The notes below the pieces were generated by a model. That model did not search any database, had not been told where the DNA came from, and saw only the letters and a list, made by a program, of their open reading frames with translations. Positions 14,762 to 22,041 of a stretch of DNA of 64,000 nt are shown one piece after another (the stretch's first letter is position 1; each line of letters begins with the position of its first letter). The stretch comes from CAXMMR01 sp965198995. GTDB lineage: Bacteria > Pseudomonadota > Alphaproteobacteria > Acetobacterales > Acetobacteraceae. The position numbers were made by a program, and so were the translations under genes. The stretch is from NCBI GenBank assembly GCA_965198995.1, contig CBDAQG010000002.1, forward strand, positions 2,480,001 to 2,544,000, in the 5' to 3' direction.

Positions 14762-15765
14762 TGCCCGGGGTTGAGCAGGCCGCACTCCACCAAGTCATCG
14801 CTGCTGCGGTAGCGGCGGCTGACGTCCGTGCACAGCCTGTCGCGCCCGGTCGTCGCGGCCGCTTGGTCAGGCGTCAGCGTGCCGAGGCGCAGCAGGCAGG
14901 CGGTCGGGCTGCTGTGCCAGGGCGCGTGCGGCGCGTTCAGCCGGCTCGGCCGCAGCCGCCGCGTGCCCTCCAGGTAGGCGTGATGTCGCCGCCATCGCAC
15001 CAGCGGCACCCGGTCGATCGGCGGGGTCATGGCCGGCATGCTGCGGAAGGTCGTGCGCCGCCGCGGCCCGCCGCGCACCGCGACCCCGCCATCCGGACCA
15101 GGCGCCTCGGTGACGTAGCCGCACGGGTCGAACAGCGGCTCGCTTGCGGGCTCCGTCGGCGCCGTGCCCGCGTAGGTCTCGATCACCAGCGCGTAGAGGT
15201 GGCTGCGATGCTCGGTCTCGAGAAAATCGGTCAGCGCCCGCAGCGGCCGGGTCTCGCAACGGGCGAAGACGAACAGGTCGGTCGCGTCGATCGACAGGCA
15301 CCAGCGGCCGGCGGCGTGGCGATGGCGCAGCGCGTTGCCCCAGGCGAGCGCGTGCGGCGGATCGCTCACGACCCCGGGTCGCGGCCGCCAGACGGTGCAG
15401 CCAGGAGCCGCAGCGAGGTGCAAGGCGAGGTCACCCTCTGCCGAGAGGTCGAGGAAGACGAAGCGCACGACGCCAAGGCGGCGATGATGCACGAGGAAGC
15501 CCTCGAGCAACGCCGCCTCGCCTCGGTAGGTGACGATCGCGACCGGCTCGCCGGCTGCCGCCTGGGCCGGCTGCAGCGTGCAGGCGAGCTGGCGCAGGCT
15601 GACCAGCGCGAGCAGCGTGTCGCCGAGCGGCAATTGTCGCAGCGGCACCTGGGCGAGCGGCAGCAGGCGGCGCCACCAGCGCCGCGCAGTCGGCCGTGCC
15701 CGCCGGTTCCACCAGCCGCTGGGCACGCCGGCCCGGTTCATCTGGCGCGGTCGCGGCGGGATCAT
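14752..15765 (-). CDS. Glycosyltransferase family 2-like (Glyco_tranf_2_4)
   Basis: A 337-residue protein resembling the Glyco_tranf_2_4 group. A strand VAIVTYRGEAALLEGFLVHHRRLGV occupies the place of the usual RNEAxYLxEWLAHH motif, followed by RFVFLDLS and then the metal-binding region CLSIDATDLFVF (DxxD in place of DxD). A Cys-containing LFDPCGYV lies about 60 residues later. The N-terminal 45 residues are Arg-rich. The start at 15765 lies nine bases after the stop of the export lipoprotein gene, so they are one operon. It probably adds a sugar to the polysaccharide built at this locus; donor and acceptor are unknown. Confidence 0.65.
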   Translation of the reverse strand: MIPPRPRQMNRAGVPSGWWNRRARPTARRWWRRLLPLAQVPLRQLPLGDTLLALVSLRQLACTLQPAQAAAGEPVAIVTYRGEAALLEGFLVHHRRLGVVRFVFLDLSAEGDLALHLAAAPGCTVWRPRPGVVSDPPHALAWGNALRHRHAAGRWCLSIDATDLFVFARCETRPLRALTDFLETEHRSHLYALVIETYAGTAPTEPASEPLFDPCGYVTEAPGPDGGVAVRGGPRRRTTFRSMPAMTPPIDRVPLVRWRRHHAYLEGTRRLRPSRLNAPHAPWHSSPTACLLRLGTLTPDQAAATTGRDRLCTDVSRRYRSSDDLVECGLLNPGQWF

Positions 15766-15774
15766 CGGCCGAGG

Positions 15775-16986
15775 CTACTCGCTGTTGCTGTTGACGTCGT
15801 AGTAGATGCCGGTGCGGATGATGTTGAGCAGCTTCTGCACCTGCACCTCGTTGGCGTTGGCCATCAGCACGACGTCCTTGTCGCGCACCGGCATGCTCTG
15901 CGCGAGGAAGTAGCCGCTGCCGTGCCGCAGGTCGAGGTGGTAGGCGACGGCGACCGGCGCCTCCGGCACCGCGCCAGCGTTCGCCACGCCGGCGAGCAGG
16001 CGGCGCACCAGGGCGGGCGGCTCGGTGCGCAGCAGGAAGAGCTGGCTGAGATTGGCGGTGAGCTCGCTCGGGCCGCCGCCCTGCGCCACCGCCTCGGCGA
16101 GGCTCACCCGCTCGGTGTTGAAGTCGAACTGCGCCACCTTCAGCGCCGCGCCAAGCACCAGGAAGGAGCGTGGCGTGTGCAGCACGAACAGGCTGTCGCC
16201 GGGCTCGAGCACCAGGTTCTGCCGCGGATCGTCGACGATGCGCTGCAGGCCGATCCTGGCCACCTGGCTGTGCCGGACGAGCTGGACCTGACAGTTGTAG
16301 GGCTCGTAGCGAGCGCCGCCCGCGACCGCGAGCGCGTCGAGGATGCGCTCGCCGCGCAGCGTCAGCGGCACCTGTGCGGGGTGGGCGACGTCGCCGCCGA
16401 CGGTCGCGGTATCGAGCGAGGCGCCGACCAGGCTCACCACCGCCTGCGGCGTCGTGGCGCGCCCGGCGAGTGCGGCGACGACGCGCTCGCTGGCGGCCAG
16501 CGGCGTCAGTCCGCCGACATGCACGCGGCCAGCGAACGGGATCGTGATCGTGCCGTCGGCGCCGACGAGCTGGGTCGGCAATGCGGTGCCGTGCGCACCA
16601 GTCGGGATCGCGCCGGCGCTGCTGTCGCCACCCCCTGTCGGCGTGGCGCTGCCGCCGAACAGCGGCACCGCGCCGAGATCGTACAGCGTGACGCCGACGC
16701 TGTCGCCCGGCACCAGCACCGATCGCGGCGTGTAGGGGATGGCGTCAAACGAGCCGGCGAGATCCTCGCCCGGCGACTGCGCCAGCAGCGCCAGCGTTCG
16801 CGCATCGAGCTCGACGATCAGGAAGCGCGGCGCCGCATGCGCCGGCGTCGCGTCGGCCTGAAACTCGCCCAACGTCGGCGCGGCACTGGGCACCTGATTG
16901 CAGCCCGCGAGCAGCGCCGTACAGAGCGCGGCCGCAATGAACGGGCCGTCTAGCCGGCGAGGATCGGCGACACGCAAGCGAAACAC
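15775..16986 (-). CDS. Polysaccharide export outer-membrane lipoprotein (Wza/KpsD-like)
   Basis: A 403-residue protein. The GTG at 16986 is preceded four bases upstream by GGAGG and gives a lipoprotein signal with LLAGC (C29). The N-terminal export domain has YTPRSVLVPGDSVGVTLYDLG (the PGD pattern of Poly_export), followed by SLBB-like repeats: GTITIPFAGRVHVGGLT, later GGARYEPYNCQVQLVRH, then LVLEPGDSLFVLHTPRSFLVLGA and MPVRDKDVVLMAN. Wza/KpsD/CtrA proteins form the outer-membrane channel for capsule or exopolysaccharide. The gene is divergent from the sulfotransferase fusion gene at 17248 across about 260 bases, which probably holds both promoters. Confidence 0.85.
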   Translation of the reverse strand: MFRLRVADPRRLDGPFIAAALCTALLAGCNQVPSAAPTLGEFQADATPAHAAPRFLIVELDARTLALLAQSPGEDLAGSFDAIPYTPRSVLVPGDSVGVTLYDLGAVPLFGGSATPTGGGDSSAGAIPTGAHGTALPTQLVGADGTITIPFAGRVHVGGLTPLAASERVVAALAGRATTPQAVVSLVGASLDTATVGGDVAHPAQVPLTLRGERILDALAVAGGARYEPYNCQVQLVRHSQVARIGLQRIVDDPRQNLVLEPGDSLFVLHTPRSFLVLGAALKVAQFDFNTERVSLAEAVAQGGGPSELTANLSQLFLLRTEPPALVRRLLAGVANAGAVPEAPVAVAYHLDLRHGSGYFLAQSMPVRDKDVVLMANANEVQVQKLLNIIRTGIYYDVNSNSE

Positions 16987-17247
16987 TCTGCCTCCACCGC
17001 TACCACCGCGTGCAGCCTTCAGTCGGGTCGTGGCGTCTGCGACGACGTTGCGCACCCGGAGAGATGCACACGCCTAGTTGATACAGCGTTCACTAAGGCG
17101 CAGCCAGCGGCCTGCCGATCGCTTGACCCGTGCCTGACCACTCTGTCACACAGCCTTGACGAAGTGGCACGCTGCAATGCGGTATGCCATGCCGCAGTCT
17201 TGCCGCTAAATTTTGCGGCTGCAACTGCAGGTTTAGCGAGGCGACGG

Positions 17248-18663
17248 ATGTCGAGGCCGTTCATCATCTGGACGATGCAGCGCACCGGCGGCACTGCGCT
17301 GACCGAGCTGCTGATGGAAATGTCCGAGCATCGCAGCGCCGAGCACGAGCCATTCAACTGGGCGAAGAAGAGCCCGCGCCAGTTCTGGCCGGTCACCGAC
17401 GCATGGAACAAGACGCGCGACCACGTGGCGCTGTCCGGCGAGCTCGACGGCATCCTGGCGCAGAACGTCCTGATCAAGCACTGCTACGAATTGCTGCAGA
17501 TGCCGTTCAACCAGCATCTGATGCAGGCGGCGGCCAAGACACGCTACCGGCACGTGCACCTGCTGCGGCGTGACGAGACGGCGCGGCTGACCTCGAAGTT
17601 CATCGCCGAGTCGCAGGGAACCTGGTTTCGCGACTACGCCCGCAAGGTGTTTGCCGAGGTCGCCGACGGCCAGCGCGCGTTGCCGAACCTGCCGGTCGAC
17701 GACATGGTGAAGCATTTCCGCCACTGCCGCGACGCCACCGCGACGGTGTCCGGCTGGCTCGACGATGTCGGCGCCGACAGCCGGCGGGTTTACTACGAGG
17801 ACCTCTACGAGGGCGACCGCGAAACCAGGCTTGCGCACCTGCTCGGCCTGCTGAACTTTCTCGGCTTCACCCAGGCCGACGTTGATCGTCATCGTTTCGT
17901 CATGGAAGCGAAGATCTTTCACGCCGGGCAGGAGACCCGTAACGTTGCCGCCTACGTGCCGAACCTTGAGGCGGCGCGCGCGGGGCTGGCGGCGGCCGGC
18001 TGCGATGGCGGGCTGGCAAGCACGAGCCCACGCAAGCAGGGGGACGGGGTGATGAAGCCGGCGCAGCGCATGGTGGCCGAGTTCCGCAGGCTGGTGGAGC
18101 TGCAGACGCCGCAGGGGCCGTTTCTGGAGCTTGGCCTGGCTGACGCCGAGGACTGCGCGGTCGCCGGCGAGCAGTACGCGGGTGTGCAGCGTCACGCGGT
18201 CGGACCGGCGCTGGAGGCCGGCACCACGGCGGCGGGCATCGTGCTGCACCGGGGCGAGTTAGGCGAGCTCGCCAACCGTTTCGCCGACGGACAGTTCAGC
18301 ACCGTGCTGTGGAACGATGCCATCGTGCATGACCGATGTTTCTGGCGCACGCTGGAGGTGATCCGCCGGGTGCTGGCGACGGACGGCATGGTGATCTTCG
18401 CCGTTCCCGGCTTCTCCAAGGCGGCCAACCAGGCGGGCGTTACCGTCGCCGGGCCGAAGGGCAAGCCGATCCCGGACACGACGCCGACCTACCGCATCCA
18501 CGCCTCGCCGGATTTCTGGCGCATCAGCCCGCAGGCGATGCGCCACGTGGTGCTCGACGGCTACGAGGTGCGCGACGTGCGGGTCTCCTCCATGCCGCCG
18601 CGCATCTTCGGCATCGGCCTCAAGCGCGCTGGCGCCGCGGCGATGCCGCTGGCCGCGGATTGA
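17248..18663 (+). CDS. Sulfotransferase-methyltransferase fusion protein
   Basis: A 471-residue two-domain protein. Residues 1-270 look like a PAPS-dependent sulfotransferase of the Stf0/Sulfotransfer type: IIWTMQRTGGTAL (5'-phosphosulfate loop, 11-18), HEPFNW, VLIKHCYELL, HVHLLRRDETARLTSKFIAE (3'-phosphate region with R and S) and YYEDLYEGD. Residues about 300-465 look like a class I methyltransferase late half: FLELGLADAEDCAVAG, FSTVLWNDAIVHDRCFWRTLEVIRRVLATDGMVIFAVPG and a C-terminal strand pair. The glycine-rich SAM site is weak (LELGLADAE), so activity is uncertain. The ATG at 17248 follows GCGAGGCGACGG. It is the first gene of the rightward polysaccharide operon; sulfation and methylation of the exported glycan is inferred. 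Confidence 0.7.
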   Translation: MSRPFIIWTMQRTGGTALTELLMEMSEHRSAEHEPFNWAKKSPRQFWPVTDAWNKTRDHVALSGELDGILAQNVLIKHCYELLQMPFNQHLMQAAAKTRYRHVHLLRRDETARLTSKFIAESQGTWFRDYARKVFAEVADGQRALPNLPVDDMVKHFRHCRDATATVSGWLDDVGADSRRVYYEDLYEGDRETRLAHLLGLLNFLGFTQADVDRHRFVMEAKIFHAGQETRNVAAYVPNLEAARAGLAAAGCDGGLASTSPRKQGDGVMKPAQRMVAEFRRLVELQTPQGPFLELGLADAEDCAVAGEQYAGVQRHAVGPALEAGTTAAGIVLHRGELGELANRFADGQFSTVLWNDAIVHDRCFWRTLEVIRRVLATDGMVIFAVPGFSKAANQAGVTVAGPKGKPIPDTTPTYRIHASPDFWRISPQAMRHVVLDGYEVRDVRVSSMPPRIFGIGLKRAGAAAMPLAAD

Positions 18664-20126
18664 GCGCCGGCCCCACAGACGGCGAGGCTCCGGGCACGCT
18701 GCGCTCCGACGCGTTGGCGTTGTGTCGGGCGCGACGCTTCTCGGCGGCGGCCGACGCATTTGCCGCCCTTGCGACGCGCGACGGGCGGGGCGCGGCGCGG
18801 CTCGACCAGGCGCGCGCGCACCTGCTGGCCGGCGAGCTGCAGCGTGCTCAGGATCATGCCCGGTCGGCGCTGGCGCTCGAGCCGTCACTGCTGCGCGGAC
18901 CGCTGCTGCTCGCGCGCATCGCCGAGCGGCGCGGCAACCCGCAGGGCCAGATCGCCGCGCTGCGCCAGGCGGTTGCGCTGCGTCCGCATGCGGCGTCGCT
19001 GCGGGCGCGGCTCGCCGCCCTGCTCGTGGGGCGCGGCCAGCTCGACGCGGCGCTGAGCACCGCCCGGGCGGCGCTGGCGCGCGACGCGCAATGCCATGCC
19101 GCCAGCCTCGTCATCGTGCAGTGCCACGCCGCCCGCGGCGACCTGGCCCAGGCCCGCCTGCTCGCCGCCAGGCTGGCCCGCGCGCGGCCAGGCTGGACCG
19201 AGCTTCGGCCCTATCTTGACCCGCTGCCGGCTGCCAGGGCGCCAGAGCCCGAGCCGGATCTCCCGGCCGAGCCCGCGCTGCCGCCTGCCCTCATCGAGGC
19301 GATCGCCGCTGTCGCCCGCCCGCCAGCGGCGACGACAGTCCGCCCGCTGCCTGAGCCGGGGGCCTGGCGCACGCCGCTCGACGACCTGCGCATCATCCGG
19401 GCGCTGATCCTGCGCCACCTGCAGGTCCGCTACGGCGGCAACCCGCTTGGCCTGCCGCTCGAGGTGCTGCGGCCGATCGCCGTGGTGCTGGCGCACTGGG
19501 CGTTGTTCGCGCTGCTGCATAAGCCGATGCCGGGCGAGATCCCGATCCCGCTGTTCGTGCTCGCCGGCTTCTCGGTCTGGTTCGCCTTCAACTACTCGGC
19601 GACGGGGGCGGCGAACGGGGCGCGCTTTCCGGCCGGCGCGACGCTGCTGCCCGGGGTGACCGCGATGCATCTGCGCCTCGCCAGGGCCGCCTGGCCGCTG
19701 CTGGTCAACCTGGTGTTCTGCCTTGCCGCGGTGCTGCCGCTGCGGCTGTTCGGGATTGCGTTGCCGATGCCGTCGCTGCCGCAGACGGCGCTGATCTTCG
19801 CCATTGCCGGCGCGCTCGGCGTCGGCTTTGGCTTGCTCGCCGAGCGGCTCGGCGCGATCAGCCCGTTCGCACGGCCGATCGAGAAGCTGATCACCTGGGC
19901 GCTGTTCGTCACCTCCGGCCTCTACTTCGTCGTCTACCGCACCCTGCCGGCGCTCGCCGCGGTGCTGCTGTGGAACCCGCTGCTGCACCTGGTCGAATAC
20001 GAGCGCCACGCCTTCGATCCCGGCTACCCGCTAGCGCTGGTCGACCTCGGCTATCCAGCGGTGCTGGCGGCGCTGCTGCTGCTGCTCGGCCTCGCCGCCT
20101 GCCGCTCGATCAGGATCCCTGCATGA
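18660..20126 (+). CDS. TPR domain fused to a KpsM-like ABC-2 permease
   Basis: A 488-residue fusion. Residues about 10-175 are tetratricopeptide-like helix pairs (ALCRARRFSAAADAFAAL, HLLAGELQRAQDHARSAL, LLLARIAERRGNPQGQIA, LLVGRGQLDAALSTARAAL). A Pro-rich linker follows, then residues about 225-488 form an ABC-2 permease with six transmembrane segments and the typical DDLRIIRALILRHLQVRYGG start and LEVLRPIAVVLAHWALF first helix of KpsM/BexB proteins. The TTG at 18660 overlaps the upstream stop as TTGA, which decides the start. KpsM homologues usually lack a TPR part. It overlaps the next ATPase gene as ATGA. Confidence 0.75.
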   Translation: MSAGPTDGEAPGTLRSDALALCRARRFSAAADAFAALATRDGRGAARLDQARAHLLAGELQRAQDHARSALALEPSLLRGPLLLARIAERRGNPQGQIAALRQAVALRPHAASLRARLAALLVGRGQLDAALSTARAALARDAQCHAASLVIVQCHAARGDLAQARLLAARLARARPGWTELRPYLDPLPAARAPEPEPDLPAEPALPPALIEAIAAVARPPAATTVRPLPEPGAWRTPLDDLRIIRALILRHLQVRYGGNPLGLPLEVLRPIAVVLAHWALFALLHKPMPGEIPIPLFVLAGFSVWFAFNYSATGAANGARFPAGATLLPGVTAMHLRLARAAWPLLVNLVFCLAAVLPLRLFGIALPMPSLPQTALIFAIAGALGVGFGLLAERLGAISPFARPIEKLITWALFVTSGLYFVVYRTLPALAAVLLWNPLLHLVEYERHAFDPGYPLALVDLGYPAVLAALLLLLGLAACRSIRIPA

Positions 20127-20824
20127 CCTCCGACCGCATGATCGCACTCTGCGGCGTCGGACGCAGCTTTCCCGGGCCCGGCGGACGGCCGCGCGTCGTC
20201 TTCCGTCCAAGCGACCTCGACATCCCGACCGACCGCGCGGTTGCCATCCTCGGTGGCCGCGGCGCCGGCAAGACGGTGTTGCTGGAGCTGCTGGCGAGCC
20301 GGCTGCGGCCGGATGCCGGCGGCCGGGTGCTGCCGCCGGTGTCCTGGGGCTTGGGCGACGGTGTCTCGCCGGTGATCAACGCCGGCCGGCTGCTGCATCC
20401 CGGCCTTACCGGCCATGAGAATTGCCGCTTCGTTGCCCGCCTTTACGGGCTTGATGCCGACCGGCTGGTGCGCGCGGTGGAGGCGTTCTGCGGCCTTGGC
20501 GCGGCACTCGGAGAGCCGGTGCGCGCCCTGGAGGGCGGCGTGCGGCGGGTGCTGGAGTGCTCGCTGGCGCTGATGCTGCCGTTCGCGTGCTACCTGCTGG
20601 ACGACGCCCAGCAACTGCCCGGGCCGGTGCTGGCGCGCTGCCTTGCCGCAGCGCGGGCGCGCGGCGCCGGGTTGATCTTTGCCACCGCCGTGCCGCGGCT
20701 CGCGCGCCTGCGCGCCGACGCCGCGGTCGTGATCGCCGAGACGACGCTGCGCCGCTTCGACGATTGCGCCGCCGCCATCGCCTGGCTCGATGCCACCAGC
20801 CTGCCGCAGGGCGTTGCGGCATGA
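20123..20824 (+). CDS. KpsT-like capsule exporter ATPase, degenerate
   Basis: A 233-residue ABC ATPase-like protein. Walker A is intact (GGRGAGKT, 44-51), followed by VSPVINAGRLLHPGLTGHENCRFVARLYG, the KpsT-type helical region. Other catalytic motifs are abnormal: the signature region reads LEGGVRR (136-142) instead of SSGM/LSGG, Walker B reads CYLLDDA with Asp161 where the catalytic Glu is expected, and the switch His region reads IFATAVP with no histidine. It may bind nucleotide but hydrolyse it poorly, or work with another subunit. The ATG at 20123 overlaps the permease stop as ATGA, and its own stop overlaps the KpsE-like start, so co-translation is likely. Confidence 0.75.
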   Translation: MTSDRMIALCGVGRSFPGPGGRPRVVFRPSDLDIPTDRAVAILGGRGAGKTVLLELLASRLRPDAGGRVLPPVSWGLGDGVSPVINAGRLLHPGLTGHENCRFVARLYGLDADRLVRAVEAFCGLGAALGEPVRALEGGVRRVLECSLALMLPFACYLLDDAQQLPGPVLARCLAAARARGAGLIFATAVPRLARLRADAAVVIAETTLRRFDDCAAAIAWLDATSLPQGVAA

Positions 20825-22038
20825 CCCGGCACGGCGCTCCCAGCGCTCCGGTCGCCGAGCGCACGCCGCAGGCCGCGATCTTGCCGGCCCCGTCCTGGCC
20901 GGCGGCCGAGGCGCATGCGGAACTGCTGCTCGCGCGACGACGGCGTCGTGGCCGACGCCTGGCGCTGCGGCTCAGCCTGCTGGTCGGCCTGCCAACCCTG
21001 CTGACGGCGCTGTATTTCGCCCTGCTTGCCTCGCCGCGCTACGTCAGCGAGACCGAGCTCACCTATGAGATCTATCGGCCGCCGGCCTCGCTCGCCGCCG
21101 GCATCACCCAGAGCTTCTCCGGCACCAGCGAGACCAACAACGTCGACCTGGGCGCGATCGTCTATCAATACGTCCGCTCGCCGGCGATCCTGCGCCGGCT
21201 CGACGCCGCGGTGCAGCTGCGCGCCCGCTTCAGCGACCGCCATCTGGACTGGTGGTCGCGCATGTCGCCGCACGCCTCCGCGGAGGCGTTCCTCGCCGCC
21301 TATCGCCGTCGCGTCTCGGTGAGCGAAGGCCTTGGCGGCTACCTGACCATCGACGTCGCGACCGCCGATCCGGCGCTGTCGCTTGCTTTGGCCCGGGCGG
21401 TCGTCGAGGCCTGCGACCAGATGGTCGACGCGATGACGATGCGGGCGCGCAATGACGAGATGAGCTTCGCACAGACCGAGGTCGCGCATGAGGAGGAGCG
21501 CATGCGCGGCGCCCGCCTGGCGCTGGCGGCGTTCCAGGACGCGCATGGCGACCAGGATCCCGAGCGCATGGCGAGCCAGCTCGGCAGCATCGTCGGCACG
21601 CTGGAGGCGGACCTCGCCGCCGCCCGCACCCAGCTCGCCCAGACCGCGCCGTTCCTCGGCGGCGATGCGCCGATCCGCCAGCAGATCCGCGCCCGCATCA
21701 CCTCGCTGCAGGCGCAGCTCGCCGGCGAGCGGCAGCGCCTGGCCGGCAGCAACGGCACGCCGTTTTCGCAATTGCTGGCCGACTACGCGCGCCTGCAGCT
21801 CGACCAGGACTTCGCCCGCACCGCCTACACCGCTGCCGAGCAGGGCCTGGCCGTCGCCCGCGCCGACGCCGCGCGCAAGCAGAACTACCTGATCGACTTC
21901 GCCGAGCCGGTGCTGCCCGACCGCGCCGACCCGTTCTACGCGCTGACGGTGACGCTCTCGGTGCTGATCGGCACCCTGATCGCCTACGCCGTCGGCTCGC
22001 TGCTCGCCGGCGCGCTGCGCGACCAGAGCGGCGTCTGA
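20821..22038 (+). CDS. KpsE/CtrB-like capsule export inner-membrane protein
   Basis: A 405-residue protein with one transmembrane helix near residue 50-75 (LSLLVGLPTLLTALYFALLA), the SPRYVSETELTYEI start of the periplasmic domain, a long coiled-coil-like region (about 200-350, rich in EERMRGARLALAAFQDAHGDQDPE-type heptads), and a second helix at the C-terminus (LTVTLSVLIGTLIAYAVGSL). This is the polysaccharide co-polymerase/adaptor layout of KpsE, BexC and CtrB, bridging the ABC exporter to the outer-membrane channel. ATG at 20821 overlaps the ATPase stop. Three bases after its stop comes the GTG of the GT14 gene. Confidence 0.85.
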   Translation: MTRHGAPSAPVAERTPQAAILPAPSWPAAEAHAELLLARRRRRGRRLALRLSLLVGLPTLLTALYFALLASPRYVSETELTYEIYRPPASLAAGITQSFSGTSETNNVDLGAIVYQYVRSPAILRRLDAAVQLRARFSDRHLDWWSRMSPHASAEAFLAAYRRRVSVSEGLGGYLTIDVATADPALSLALARAVVEACDQMVDAMTMRARNDEMSFAQTEVAHEEERMRGARLALAAFQDAHGDQDPERMASQLGSIVGTLEADLAAARTQLAQTAPFLGGDAPIRQQIRARITSLQAQLAGERQRLAGSNGTPFSQLLADYARLQLDQDFARTAYTAAEQGLAVARADAARKQNYLIDFAEPVLPDRADPFYALTVTLSVLIGTLIAYAVGSLLAGALRDQSGV

Positions 22039-22041
22039 GCG

